A stretch of DNA of 64,000 nucleotides from NCBI GenBank assembly GCA_963402885.1, contig OY727094.1, forward strand, positions 20,338,501 through 20,402,500, given 5' to 3'. Each line of letters opens with the position of its first letter. Position 1 is the first letter of the stretch. The notes under the pieces were generated by a model that saw only the letters and a program-made list of their open reading frames with translations, made no database searches and was not told where the DNA came from. Positions 22,641-37,046 of this stretch are shown piece after piece. The position numbers and the translations under genes were made by a program. The stretch comes from Antedon bifida (taxonomy: Eukaryota > Echinodermata > Crinoidea > Comatulida > Antedonidae).

Positions 22641-25600
22641 CCAAAACGTCTCCAAATGCGATTTGAAGCCATTCTAAGCACTTTGTTGTTTTTATGTTAA
22701 CAAGTTTTTTCGAAAATCACAAAATGGTCTAAAACGTCTCCAAATGCGATTTGAAGCTATTCTAAGCACTTTGGTGTTTTTATGTTAACAAGTTTTTTCG
22801 AAAATCACAAAATGGTCTAAAATGTCTCCAAATGCGATTTAAAGCTATTCTGTACACTTTGATGTTTTGTGTGAAAAATGTTTGTCGAAATGCTCAAAAT
22901 GGTCTAAAACGTTTTTAAATACGATATTAAGCTATTTTGTGTTCTTTGATGTTTTTGTGTGAAAAATTTTTGTCGAAATGCTCAAAATGGTCTAAAACGT
23001 TTTTAAATACGATATTAAGCTATTTTGTGCCCTTTGATGTTTTTGTGTGAAAAGTTTTATCGAAATGCTCAAAATGGTCTAAAACGGTTTCTAATGTGAT
23101 TTTAAGCACTTTGATGTTTTTGTGTAACCAAGTTTCATCGAAATCCTCAAAATGGTCTAAAACGTCTCCAAATGCGATTTGAAGCTATTCTAAGCACTTT
23201 GGTGTTTTTATGTTAACAAGTTTTTTCGAAAATCACAAAATGCTCTAAAATGTCTCAAAATGCGATTTGAAGCTATTCTAAGCACTTTGGTGTTTTTATG
23301 TTAACAAGTTTTTTCGAAAATCACAAAATGGTCTAAAATGTCTCCAAATGCGATTTGAAGCTTTTCTAAGCACTTTGATATTTTGTGTGAAAAATTTTTG
23401 GCGAAATGCTCGAAATGGTCTAAAACGTTTTTAAATACGATATTAAGCTATTTTGTGCTCTTTGATGTTTTTGTGTAAAAAATGTTTGTCGAAATGCTCA
23501 AAATGGTCTAAAACGTTTTTAAATACGATATTAAGCTATTTTGTGTCCTTTTATGTATTTGTGTGAAAAGTTTAATCGAAATGCTCAAAATGGTCTAAAA
23601 CGGTTTCTAATGTGAATTTAAGCATTTTGATGTTTTTGTGTAACCAAGTTTTTTTGAAAATCACAAAATGGTCTAAAACGTCTCCAAATGCGATTTGAAG
23701 CTATTCTGTACACTTTGATGTTTTTATGTTAAAAAGTTTTTTCGAAAATCACAAAATGGTCTAAAACGTCTCCAAATGCGATTTGAAGCTATTCTTAGCA
23801 CTTTGGTGTTTTTATGTTAACAAGTTTTTCGAAAATCACAAAATGGTCTAAAACGTCTCCAAATGCGATTTGAAGCTATTCTAAGCACTTTGATGTTTTT
23901 ATGTTAACAAGTTTTTCGAAAATCACAAAATGGTCTAAAACGTCTCCAAATGCGATTTGAAGCTATTCTAAGCACTTTGGTGTTTTTATGTTAACAAGGT
24001 TTTTCGAAAATCATAAAATGGTCTAAAATGTCTAAAAATGCGATTTGAAGCTATTCTAAGCACTTTGGTGTTTTTATGTTAACTAGTTTTTTCAAAAATC
24101 ACAAAATGGTCTAAAACGTCTCCAAATGCGATTTGAAGCTATTCTAAGCACTTTGGTGTTTTTATGTTAACATATTTTTTCGAAAATCACAAAATGGTCT
24201 AAAATGTCTCCAAATGCGATTTGAAGCTATTCTAAGCACTTTGGTGTTTTTATGTTAACAAGTTTTTTCGAAAATCACAAAATGGTCTAAAATGTCTCCA
24301 AATGCGATTTGAAGCTATTCTGTACACTTTAGTGTTTTTATGTTAACAAGTTTTTTCGAAAATCACAAAATGGTCTAAAACGTCTCCAAATGCGATTTGA
24401 AGCTATTCTAAGCACTTTGGTGTTTTTATGTTAACAAGGTTTTTCGAAAATCACAAAATGGTCTAAAATGACTAAAAATGCGATTTGAAGCTATTCTAAG
24501 CACTTTGGTGTTTTTATGTTAACAAGTTTTTTCAAAAATCACAAAATGGTCTAAAACGTCTCCAAATGCGATTTGAAGCTATTCTAAGCACTTTGATGTT
24601 TTTATGTTAACAAGTTTTTTCGAAAATCACAAAATGGTCTAAAACGTCTCCAAATGCGATTTGAAGCTATTCTATACACTTTGATGTTTTTATGTTAACA
24701 AGTTTTTCGAAAATCACAAAATGGTCTAAAACGTCTCCAAATGCGATTTGAAGCTATTCTAAGCACTTTGGTGTTTTTATGTTAACAAGGTTTTTCGAAA
24801 ATCATAAAATGGTCTAAAATGTCTAAAAATGCGATTTGAAGCTATTCTAAGCACTTTGGTGTTTTTATGTTAACTAGTTTTTTCAAAAATCACAAAATGG
24901 TCTAAAACGTCTCCAAATGCGATTTGAAGCTATTCTAAGCACTTTGGTGTTTTTATGTTAACATATTTTTTCGAAAATCACAAAATGGTCTAAAATGTCT
25001 CCAAATGCGATTTGAAGCTATTCTAAGCACTTTGGTGTTTTTATGTTAACAAGTTTTTTCGAAAATCACAAAATGGTCTAAAATGTCTCCAAATGCGATT
25101 TGAAGCTATTCTGTACACTTTGGTGTTTCTATGTTAACAAGTTTTTTCGAAAATCACAAAATGGTCTAAAACGTCTCCAAATGCGATTTGAAGCTATTCT
25201 AAGCACTTTGGTGTTTTTATGTTAACAAGGTTTTTCGAAAATCACAAAATGGTCTAAAATGACTAAAAATGCGATTTGAAGCTATTCTAAGCACTTTGGT
25301 GTTTTTATGTTAACAAGTTTTTTCAAAAATCACAAAATGGTCTAAAACGTCTCCAAATGCGATTTGAAGCTATTCTAAGCACTTTGATGTTTTTATGTTA
25401 ACAAGTTTTTTCGAAAATCACAAAATGGTCTAAAACGTCTCCAAATGCGATTTGAAGCTATTCTATACACTTTGATGTTTTATGGTAACAAGTTTTTTCG
25501 AAAATCACAAAATGGTCTAAAACGTCTCCAAATGCGATTTGAAGCTATTCTAAGCACTTTGGTGTTTTTATGTTAACAAGTTTTTTCGAAAATCACAAAA

Positions 25601-25800
25601 TGGTCTAAAATGTCTCCAAATGCGATTTGAAGCTATTCTGTACACTTTGATGTTTTGTGTGAAAAGTTTTGTCGAAATGCTCAAAATGGTCTAAAACGGT
25701 TTTTAATGTGATTTTAAGCACTTTGATGTTTTTGTGTAACCAAGTTTCATCGAAATCCTCAAAATGATCTAAAACGTCTCCAAATGCGATTTGAAGCTAT

Positions 25801-28800
25801 TCTAAGCACTTTGATGTTTTTATGTTAACAAGTTTTTTCGAACATCACAAAATGGTCTAAAACGTCTCCAAATGCGATTTGAAGCTATTCTAAGCACTTT
25901 GGTGTTTTTATGTTAACAAGTTTTTTCGAAAATCACAAAATGGTCTAAAACGTCTCCAAATGCGATTTGAAGCTATTCTAAGCACTTTGGTGTTTTTATG
26001 TTAACAAGTTCTTTCGAAAATCACAAAATGGTCTAAAATGTCTCCAAATGCGATTTGAAGCTATTCTGTACACTTTGATGTTTTGTGTGAAAAGTTTTGT
26101 CGAAATGTTCAAAATGGTCTAAAACGGTTTCTAATGTGATTTTAAGCACTTTGATGTTTTTGTGTAACCAAGTTTCATCGAAATCCTCAAAATGGTCTAA
26201 AACGTCTCCAAATGCGATTTGAAGCTATTCTAAGCACTTTGGTGTTTTTATGTTAACAAGTTTTTTCGAAAATCACAAAATGCTCTAAAATGTCTCAAAA
26301 TGCGATTTGAAGCTATTCTAAGCACTTTGGTGTTTTTATGTTAACAAGTTTTTTCGTGAATCATAAAATGGTCTAAAACGTCTCCAAATGCGTTTTGAAG
26401 CTATTCTAAGCACTTTGGTGTTTTTATGTTAACAAGTTATTTCGAAAATCACAAAATGGTCTAAAACGTATCCAAATGCGATTTGAAGCTATTCTAAGCA
26501 CTTTGGTGTTTTTATGTTAACAAGTTTTTTTGAAAATCACAAAATGGTCCAAAACCTCTCCAAATGCGATTTGAAGCCATTCTAAGCACTTTGGTGTTTT
26601 TATGTTAACAAGTTATTTCGAAAATCACAAAATGGTCTAAAATGTCTCCAAATGCGATTTGAAGCTATTCTAAGCACTTTGTTGTTTTTATGTTAACAAG
26701 TTTTTTCGAAAATCACAAAATGGTCTAAAACGTCTCCAAATGCGATTTGAAGCTATTCTAAGCACTTTGGTGTTTTTATGTTAACAAGTTTTTTCGAAAA
26801 TCACAAAATGGTCTAAAATGTCTCCAAATGCGATTTAAAGCTATTCTGTACACTTTGATGTTTTGTGTGAAAAATGTTTGTCGAAATGCTCAAAATGGTC
26901 TAAAACGTTTTTAAATACGATATTAAGCTATTTTGTGCTCTTTGATGTTTTTGTGTGAAAAATTTTTGTCGAAATGCTCAAAATGGTCTAAAACGTTTTT
27001 AAATACGATATTAAGCTATTTTGTGCCCTTTGATGTTTTTGTGTGAACAGTTTTATCGAAATGCTCAAAATGGTCTAAAACGGTTTCTAATGTGATTTTA
27101 AGCACTTTGATGTTTTTGTGTAACCAAATTTCATCGAAAATCACAAAATGGTCTAAAATGTCTCCAAATGCGATTTGAAGCTATTCTAAGCACTTTGGTG
27201 TTTTTTTGTTATGTTAACATTCGAAAATCACAAAAAGGTCTAAAACGTCTCCAAATGCGATTTGAAGCTATTCTAAGCACTTTGGTGTTTTTATGTTAAC
27301 AAGTTTTTTCGAAAATCACAAAATGGTCTAAAACGTCTCCAAATGCGATTTGAAGCTATTCTAAGCACTTTGGTGTTTTTATGTTAACAAGGTTTTTCGA
27401 AAATCATAAAATGGTCTAAAATGTCTAAAAATGCGATTTGAAGCTATTCTAAGCACTTTGGTGTTTTTATGTTAACTAGTTTTTTCAAAAATCACAAAAT
27501 GGTCTAAAACGTCTCCAAATGCGATTTGAAGCTATTCTAAGCACTTTGGTGTTTTTATGTTAACATATTTTTTCGAAAATCACAAAATGGTCTAAAATGT
27601 CTCCAAATGCGATTTGAAGCTATTCTAAGCACTTTGGTGTTTTTATGTTAACAAGTTTTTTCGAAAATCACAAAATGGTCTAAAATGTCTCCAAATGCGA
27701 TTTGAAGCTATTCTGTACACTTTGGTGTTTTTATGTTAACAAGTTTTTTCGAAAATCACAAAATGGTCTAAAACGTCTCCAAATGCGATTTGAAGCTATT
27801 ATAAGCACTTTGGTGTTTTTATGTTAACAAGGTTTTTCGAAAATCACAAAATGGTCTAAAATGACTAAAAATGCGATTTGAAGCTATTCTAAGCACTTTT
27901 GTGTTTTTATGTTAACAAGTTTTTTCAAAAATCACAAAATGGTCTAAAACGTCTCCAAATGCGATTTGAAGCTATTCTAAGCACTTTGATGTTTTTATGT
28001 TAACAAGTTTTTTTGAAAATCACAAAATGGTCTAAAACGTCTCCAAATGCGATTTGAAGCTATTCTAAGCACTTCGGTGTTTTTATGTTAACATATTTTT
28101 TCGAAAATCACAAAATGGTCTAAAATGTCTCCAAATGCGATTTGAAGCTATTCTGTACACTTTGATGTTTTGTGTGAAAATTTTTTGTCGAAATGCTCAA
28201 AATGGTCTAAAACGGTTTCTAATGTGATTTTAAGCATTTTGATATTTTTGTGTAACCAAGTTTTTTTGAAAATCACAAAATGGTCTAAAACGTCTCCAAA
28301 TGCGATTTGAAGCAATTCTAAGCACTTTGGTGTTTTTATGTTAACAAGTTTTTTCGAAAATCACAAAATGGTCTAAAATGTCTCCAAATGCGATTTGAAG
28401 CTATTCTGTACACTTTGATGTTTTGTGTGAAAAGTTTTGTCGAAATGTTCAAAATGGTCTAAAACGGTTTCTAATGTGATTTTAAGCACTTTGATGTTTT
28501 TGTGTAACCAAGTTTCATCGAAATCCTCAAAATGGTCTAAAACGTCTCCAAATGCGATTTGAAGCTATTCTAAGCACTTTGGTGTTTTTATGTTAGCAAG
28601 TTTTTTCGAAAATCACAAAATGCTCTAAAATGTCTCCAAATGCGATTTGAAGCTATTCTAAGCACTTTGGTGTTTTTATGTTAACAAGTTTTTTCGAAAA
28701 TCACAAAATGGTCTAAAACGTCTCCAAATGCGATTTGAAGCTATTCTAAGCACTTTGGTGTTTTTATGTTAACAAGTTTTTTCGAAAATCACAAAATGGT

Positions 28801-28888
28801 CTAAAACGTCTCCAAATGCGATTTGAAGCTATTCTAAGCACTTTGGTGTTTTTATGTTAACAAGTTTTTTCGAAAATCACAAAATGGT
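25801..28888. repeat. 3.1-kb segmental copy (partner at 19553-22640)
   Basis: Partner of 19553-22640 at offset 6248. Its right part (27600-28911) is copied again at 55847-57158, offset 28247. Differences from the partner are single bases, such as CTTTTGTG near 27898 and AACCAAATTTC near 27125. Confidence 0.9.
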
Positions 28889-29829
28889 CTAAAATGTCTC
28901 CAAATGCGATTTTATGTGAAAAGTTTTGTCGAAATGCTCAAAATGGTCTAAAACGGTTTCTAATGTGATTTTAAGCACTTTGATGTTTTTGTGTAACCAA
29001 GTTTCATCGAAATCCTCAAAATGGTCTAAAACGTCTCCAAATGCGATTTGAAGCTATTCTAAGCACTTTGGTGTTTTTATTTTAACAATTTTTTTCGAAA
29101 ATCACAAAATGGTCTAAAACGTTTTTAAATACGATATTAAGCTATTTTGTGCACTTTGATGTTTTTGTGTGAAAAATTTTTGTCGAAATGCTTAAATTGG
29201 TCTAAAACGTTTTTAAATACGATATTAAGCTATTTTTGTGCCCTTTGATGTTTTTGTGTGAAAAGTTTTATCGAAATGCTCAAAATGGTCTAAAACTGTT
29301 TCTAATGTGATTTTAAGCACTTTGATGTTTTTGTGTAACCAAGTTTCATCGAAATCCTCAAAATGGTCTAAAACGTCTCCAAATGCGATTTGAAGCTATT
29401 CTAAGCACTTTGGTGTTTTTATGTTAACAAGTTTTTTCGAAAATCACAAAATGCTCTAAAATGTCTCCAAATGCGATTTGAAGCTATTCTAAGCACTTTG
29501 GTGTTTTTATGTTAACAAGTTTTTTCGAAAATCACAAAATGGTCTAAAACGTCTCCAAATGCGATTTGAAGCTATTCTAAGCACTTTGATGTTTTTATGT
29601 TAACAAGGTTTTTCGAAAATCACAAAATGGTCTAAAACGTCTCCAAATGTGATTTGAAGCTATTCTAAGCACTTTGGTGTTTTTATGTTAACAAGTTTTT
29701 TCGAAAATCACAAAATGGTCTAAAACGTTTCCAAATGCGATTTGAAGCTATTCTAAGCACTTTGGTGTTTTTATGTTAACAAGTTTTTTCGAAAATCACA
29801 AAATGGTCTAAAATGTCTCCAAATGCGAT

Positions 29830-32800
29830 TTTATGTGAAAAGTTTTGTCGAAATGCTCAAAATGGTCTAAAACGGTTTCTAATGTGATTTTAAGCACTTT
29901 GATGTTTTTGTGTAACCAAGTTTCATCGAAATCCTCAAAATGGTCTAAAACGTCTCCAAATGCGATTTGAAGCTATTCTAAGCACTTTGGTGTTTTTATG
30001 TTAACAATTTTTTTCGAAAATCACAAAATGGTCTAAAACGTTTTTAAATACGATATTAAGCTATTTTGTGCACTTTGATGTTTTTGTGTGAAAAATTTTT
30101 GTCGAAATGCTTAAATTGGTCTAAAACGTTTTTAAATACGATATTAAGCTATTTTTGTGCCCTTTGATGTTTTTGTGTGAAAAGTTTTATCGAAATGCTC
30201 AAAATGGTCTAAAACTGTTTCTAATGTGATTTTAAGCACTTTGATGTTTTTGTGTAACCAAGTTTCATCGAAATCCTCAAAATGGTCTAAAACGTCTCCA
30301 AATGCGATTTGAAGCTATTCTAAGCACTTTGGTGTTTTTATGTTAACAAGTTTTTTCGAAAATCACAAAATGCTCTAAAATGTCTCCAAATGCGATTTGA
30401 AGCTATTCTAAGCACTTTGGTGTTTTTATGTTAACAAGTTTTTTCGAAAATCACAAAATGGTCTAAAACGTCTCCAAATGCGATTTGAAGCTATTCTAAG
30501 CACTTTGATGTTTTTATGTTAACAAGGTTTTTCGAAAATCACAAAATGGTCTAAAACGTCTCCAAATGTGATTTGAAGCTATTCTAAGCACTTTGGTGTT
30601 TTTATGTTAACAAGTTTTTTCGAAAATCAAAAAATGGTCTAAAACGTTTCCAAATGCGATTTGAAGCTATTCTAAGCACTTTGGTGTTTTTATGTTAACA
30701 AGTTTTTTCGAAAATCACAAAATGGTCTAAAATGTCTCCAAATGCGATTTGAAGCTATTCTGTACACTTTGATGTTTTATGTGAAAAGTTTTGTCGAAAT
30801 GCTCAAAATGGTCTAAAACGGTTTCTAATGTGATTTTAAGCACTTTGATGTTTTTGTGTAACCAAGTTTCATCGAAATCCTCAAAATGGTCTAAAACGTC
30901 TCCAAATCCGATTTGAAGCTATTCTAAGCACTTTGGTGTTTTTATGTTAACAATTTTTTTCGAAAATCACAAAATCGTCTAAAACGTTTTTAAAAAGGAT
31001 ATTAAGCTATTTTGTGCTCTTTGATGTTTTTGTGTGAAAAATTTTTGTCGAAATGCTTAAATTGGTCTAAAACGTTTTTAAATACGATATTAAGCTATTT
31101 TGTGCCCTTTGATGTTTTTGTGTGAAAAGTTTTATCGAAATGCTCAAAATGGTCTAAAACGGTTTCTAATGTGATTTTAAGCACTTTGATGTTTTTGTGT
31201 AACCAAGTTTTTTTGAAAATCACAAAATGGTCTAAAACGTCTCCAAATGCGATTTGAAGCTATTCTAAGCACTTTGGTGTTTTTATGTTAACAAGTTTTA
31301 TCGAAAATCACAAAATGGTCTAAAACGTCTCCAAATGCGATTTGAAGCTATTCTAAGCACTTTGGTGTTTTTATGTTAACATGTTTTTTCGAAAATCACA
31401 AAATGGTCTAAAATGTCTCCAAATGCGATTTGAAGCTATTCTAAGCACTTTGGTGTTTTTATGTTAACAAGTTTTTTCGAAAATCACAAAATGGTCTAAA
31501 ACGTTTTTAAATACGATATTAAGCTATTTTGTGTCCTTTTATGTTTTTGTGTGAAAAGTTTAATCGAAATGCTCAAAATGGTCTAAAACGGTTTCTAATG
31601 TGAATTTAAGCACTTTGATGTTTTTGTGTAACCAAGTTTTTTTGAAAATCACAAAATGGTCTAAAACGTCTCCAAATGCGATTTGAAGCTATTCTGTACA
31701 CTTTGATATTTTTATGTTAAAAAGTTTTTTCGAAATTCACAAAATGGTCTAAAACGTCTCCAAATGCGATTTGAAGCTATTCTTAGCACTTTGGTGTATA
31801 AATGTTAACAAGTTTTTTGGAAAATCACAAAATGGTCTAAAACGTCTCCAAATTCGATTTGAAGCTATTCTAAGCACTTTGGTGTTTTTATGTTAACAAG
31901 TTTTTTCGAAAATCACAAAATAGTCTAAAATGTCTCCAAATGCGATTTGAAGCTATTCTGTACACTTTGATGTTTTGTGTGAAAAGTTTTGTCGAAATGC
32001 TCAAAATGGTCTAAAACGGTTTCTAATGTGATTTTAAGCACTTTGATGTTTTTGTGTAACCAAGTTTCATCGAAATCCTCAAAATGGTCTAAAACGTCTC
32101 CAAATGCGATTTGAAGCTATTCTAAGCACTTTGGTGTTTTTATGTTAACAAGTTTTTTCGAAAATCACAAAATGCTCTAAAATGTCTCCAAATGCGATTT
32201 GAAGCTATTCTAAGCACTTTGGTGTTTTTATGTTAACAAGTTTTTTCGAAAATCCCAAAATGGTCTAAAACGTCTCCAAATGCGATTTGAAGCTATTCTA
32301 AGCACTTTGGTGTTTTTATGTTAACAAGTTTTTTCGAAAATCACAAAATGGTCTAAAACGTCTCCAAATGCGATTTGAAGCTATTCTAAGCACTTTGGTG
32401 TTTTTATGTTAACAAGTTTTTTCGAAAATCACAAAATGGTCTCAAATGTCTCCAAATGCGATTTGAAGCTATTCTAAGCACTTTGGTGTTTTTATGTTAA
32501 CAAGTTTTTTCGAAAATCACAAAATGGTCTAAAATGTCTCCAAATGCGATTTGAAGCTATTCTGTACACTTTGGTGTTTTTATGTTAACAAGTTTTTTCG
32601 AAAATCACAAAATGGTCTAAAACGTCTCCAAATGCGATTTGAAGCTATTCTAAGCACTTTGGTGTTTTTATGTTAACAAGGTTTTTCGAAAATCACAAAA
32701 TGGTCTAAAATGACTAAAAATGCGATTTGAAGCTATTCTAAGCACTTTGGTGTTTTTATGTTAACAAGTTTTTTCAAAAATCACAAAATGGTCTAAAACG

Positions 32801-33960
32801 TCTCCAAATGCGATTTGAAGCTATTCTAAGCACTTTGATGTTTTTATGTTAACAAGTTTTTTTGAAAATCACAAAATGGTCTAAAACGTCTCCAAATGCG
32901 ATTTGAAGCTATTCTAAGCACTTCGGTGTTTTTATGTTAACATATTTTTTCGAAAATCACAAAATGGTCTAAAATGTCTCCAAATGCGATTTGAAGCTAT
33001 TCTGTACACTTTGATGTTTTGTGTGAAAATTTTTTGTCGAAATGCTCAAAATGGTCTAAAACGGTTTCTAATGTGATTTTAAGCATTTTGATATTTTTGT
33101 GTAACCAAGTTTTTTTGAAAATCACAAAATGGTCTAAAACGTCTCCAAATGCGATTTGAAGCAATTCTAAGCACTTTGGTGTTTTTATGTTAACAAGTTT
33201 TTTCGAAAATCACAAAATGGTCTAAAATGTCTCCAAATGCGATTTGAAGCTATTCTGTACACTTTGATGTTTTGTGTGAAAAGTTTTGTCGAAATGTTCA
33301 AAATGGTCTAAAACGGTTTCTAATGTGATTTTAAGCACTTTGATGTTTTTGTGTAACTAAGTTTCATCGAAATCCTCAAAATGGTCTAAAACGTCTCCAA
33401 ATGCGATTTGAAGCTATAAGCACTTTGGTGTTTTTATGTTAACAAGTTTTTTCGAAAATCACAAAATGCTCTAAAATGTCTCCAAATGCGATTTGAAGCT
33501 ATTCTAAGCACTTTGGTGTTTTTATGTTAACAAGTTTTTTCGAAAATCACAAAATGGTCTAAAACGTCTCCAAATGCGATTTGAAGCTATTCTAAGCACT
33601 TTGGTGTTTTTATGTTAACAAGTTTTTTCGAAAATCACAAAATGGTCTAAAACGTCTCCAAATGCGATTTGAAGCTATTCTAAGCACTTTGGTGTTTTTA
33701 TGTTAACAAGTTTTTTCGAAAATCACAAAATGGTCTAAAATGTCTCCAAATGCGATTTTATGTGAAAAGTTTTGTCGAAATGCTCAAAATGGTCTAAAAC
33801 GGTTTCTAATGTGATTTCAAATCAAGCTATTCTTAGCACTTTGGTGTATAAATGTTAACAAGTTTTTTGGAAAATCACAAAATGGTCTAAAACGTCTCCA
33901 AATGCGATTTGAAGCTATTCTAAGCACTTTGGTGTTTTTATGTTAACAAGTTTTTTCGAA
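29830..33960. repeat. 4.1-kb segmental copy (partner at 59953-64000)
   Basis: This matches 59953-64000 at offset 30123, checked at the GCGATTTTATGTG junctions (29830, 33757), AAATAGTC (about 31919) and TTTCAAATCAAGC (about 33815). Between about 32450 and 33420 the offset is 30211, because the partner has one extra 88-bp monomer and later lacks one. Confidence 0.88.
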
Positions 33961-35209
33961 AATCACAAAATGGTCTAAAATGTCTCCAAATGCGATTTGA
34001 AGCTATTCTAAGCACTTTGGTGTTTTTATGTTAACAATTTTTTTTCGAAAATCACAAAATGGTCTAAAACGTTTTTAAATACGATATTAAGCTATTTTGT
34101 GCACTTTGATGTTTTTGTGTGAAAATTTTTTGTCGAAATGCTTAAATTGGTCTAAAACGTTTTTAAATACGATATTAAGCTATTTTTGTGCCCTTTGATG
34201 TTTTTGTGTGAAAAGTTTTATCGAAATGCTCAAAATGGTCTAAAACTGTTTCTAATGTGATTTTAAGCACTTTGATGTTTTTGTGTAACCAAGTTTCATC
34301 GAAATCCTCAAAATGGTCTAAAACGTCTCCAAATGCGATTTGAAGCTATTCTAAGCACTTTGGTGTTTTTATGTTAACAAGTTTTTTCGAAAATCACAAA
34401 ATGCTCTAAAATGTCTCCAAATGCGATTTGAAGCTATTCTAAGCACTTTGGTGTTTTTATGTTAACAAGTTTTTTCGAAAATCACAAAATGGTCTAAAAC
34501 GTCTCCAAATGCGATTTGAAGCTATTCTAAGCACTTTGATGTTTTTATGTTAACAAGGTTTTTCGAAAATCACAAAATGGTCTAAAACGTCTCCAAATGC
34601 GATTTGAAGCTATTCTAAGCACTTTGGTGTTTTTATGTTAACAAGTTTTTTCGAAAATCAAAAAATGGTCTAAAACGTTTCCAAATGCGATTTGAAGCTA
34701 TTCTAAGCACTTTGGTGTTTTTATGTTAACAAGTTTTTTCGAAAATCACAAAATGGTCTAAAATGTCTCCAAATGCGATTTGAAGCTATTCTGTACACTT
34801 TGATGTTTTATGTGAAAAGTTTTGTCGAAATGCTCAAAATGGTCTAAAACGGTTTCTAATGTGATTTTAAGCACTTTGATGTTTTTGTGTAACCAAGTTT
34901 CATCGAAATCCTCAAAATGGTCTAAAACGTCTCCAAATCCGATTTGAAGCTATTCTAAGCACTTTGGTGTTTTTATGTTAACAATTTTTTTCGAAAATCA
35001 CAAAATGGTCTAAAACGTTTTTAAATACGATATTAAGCTATTTTGTGCTCTTTGATGTTTTTGTGTGAAAATTTTTTGTCGAAATGCTCAAAATGGTCTA
35101 AAACGGTTTCTAATGTGATTTTAAGCATTTTGATATTTTTGTGTAACCAAGTTTTTTTGAAAATCACAAAATGGTCTAAAACGTCTCCAAATGCGATTTG
35201 AAGCAATTC

Positions 35210-36965
35210 TAAGCACTTTGGTGTTTTTATGTTAACAAGTTTTTTCGAAAATCACAAAATGGTCTAAAATGTCTCCAAATGCGATTTGAAGCTATTCTGT
35301 ACACTTTGATGTTTTGTGTGAAAAATTTTTGTCGAAATGCTCAAAATGGTCTAAAACGTTTTTAAATACGATATTAAGCTATTTTGTGCCCTTTGATGTT
35401 TTTGTGTGAAATGTTTTATCGAAATGCTCAAAATGGTCTAAAACGGTTTCTAATGTGATTTTAAGCATTTTGATATTTTTGTGTAACCAAGTTTTTTTGA
35501 AAATCACAAAATGGTCTAAAACGTCTCCAAATGCGATTTAAAGCTATTCTAAGCACTTTGGTGTTTTTATGTTAACAAATTTTGACGAAAATCACAAAAT
35601 GGTCTAAAACGTCTCCAAATGCGATTTGAAGCTATTCTGTACACTTTGATGTTTTTATGTTAACAAGTTTTTTCGAAAATCACAAAATGGTCTAAAACGT
35701 CTCCAAACGCGATTTGAAGCTATTCTAAGCACTTTGGTGTTTTTATGTTAACAAGTTTTTTCGAAAATCACAAAATGGTCTAAAATGTCTCCAAATGCGA
35801 TTTGAAGCTATTCTGTACACTTTGATGTTTTGTGTGAAAAGTTTTGTCGAAATGCTCAAAATGGTCTAAAACGGTTTCTAATGTGATTTTAAGCACTTTG
35901 ATGTTTTTGTGTAACCAAGTTTCATCGACATCCTCAAAATGGTCTAAAACGTCTCCAAATGCGATTTGAAGCTATTCTAAGCACTTTGGTGTTTTTATGT
36001 TAACAAGTTTTTTCGAAAATCACAAAATGGTCTAAAACGTCTCCAAATGCGATTTGAAGCTATTCTAAGCACTTTGGTGTTTTTATGTTAACAAGTTTTT
36101 TCGGAAATCACAAAATGGTCTAAAACGTCTCCAAATGCGATTTGAAGCTATTCTGTACACTTTGATGTTTTTATGTTAACAAGTTTTTTCGAAAATCACA
36201 AAATGGTCTAAAACGTCTCCAAATGCGATTTGAAGCTATTCTAAGCACTTTGGTGTTTTTATGTTAACAAGTTTTTTCGAAAATCACAAAATGGTCTAAA
36301 ACGTCTCCAAATGCGATTTGAAGCTCTTCTAAGCACTTTGGTGTTTTTATGTTAACAAGTTTTTTCGAAAATCACAAAATGGTCTAAAACGTCTCCAAAT
36401 GCGATTTGAAGCTATTCTAAGCACTTTGGTGTTTTTATGTTAACAAGGTTTTTCGAAAATCACAAAATGGTCTCAAATATCTAAAAATGCTATTTGAAGC
36501 TATTCTAAGCACTTTGGTGTTTTTATGTTAACAAGTTTTTTCGAAAATCACAAAATGCTCTAAAATGTCTCCAAATGCGATTTGAAGCTATTCTAAGCAC
36601 TTTGGTGTTTTTATATTAACAAGTTTTTTCGAAAATCACAAAATGGTCTAAAACGTCTCCAAATGCGATTTGAAGCTATTCTAAGCACTTTGGTGTTTTT
36701 ATGTTAACAAGTTTTTTCGAAAATCACAAAATGGTCTAAAACGTCTCCAAATGCGATTTGAAGCTATTCTAAGCACTTTGGTGTTTTTATGTTAACAAGG
36801 TTTTTCGAAAATCACAAAATGGTCTCAAATATCTAAAAATGCTATTTGAAGCTATTCTAAGCACTTTGGTGTTTTTATGTTAACAAGTTTTTTCGAAAAT
36901 CACAAAATGGTCTAAAACGTCTCCAAATGCGATTTGAAGCTATTCTAAGCACTTTGGTGTTTTTA
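35210..36965. repeat. 1.75-kb segmental copy (partner at 45593-47348)
   Basis: This matches 45593-47348 at offset 10383. Markers are GTGAAATGTTTTATCG (about 35406 and 45789), AAATTTTGACG (about 35578 and 45961), CCAAACGCG (35703 and 46086) and TTCGGAAATC (36103 and 46486). The copies part on the left at GAAGCAATTC against GAAGCTATTC, and on the right where one has TTCGGAAATC and the other AAGGTTTTTCG. Confidence 0.87.
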
Positions 36966-37046
36966 TGTTAACAAGGTTTTTCGAAAATCACAAAATGGTC
37001 TCAAATATCTAAAAATGCTATTTGAAGCTATTCTAAGCACTTTGGT

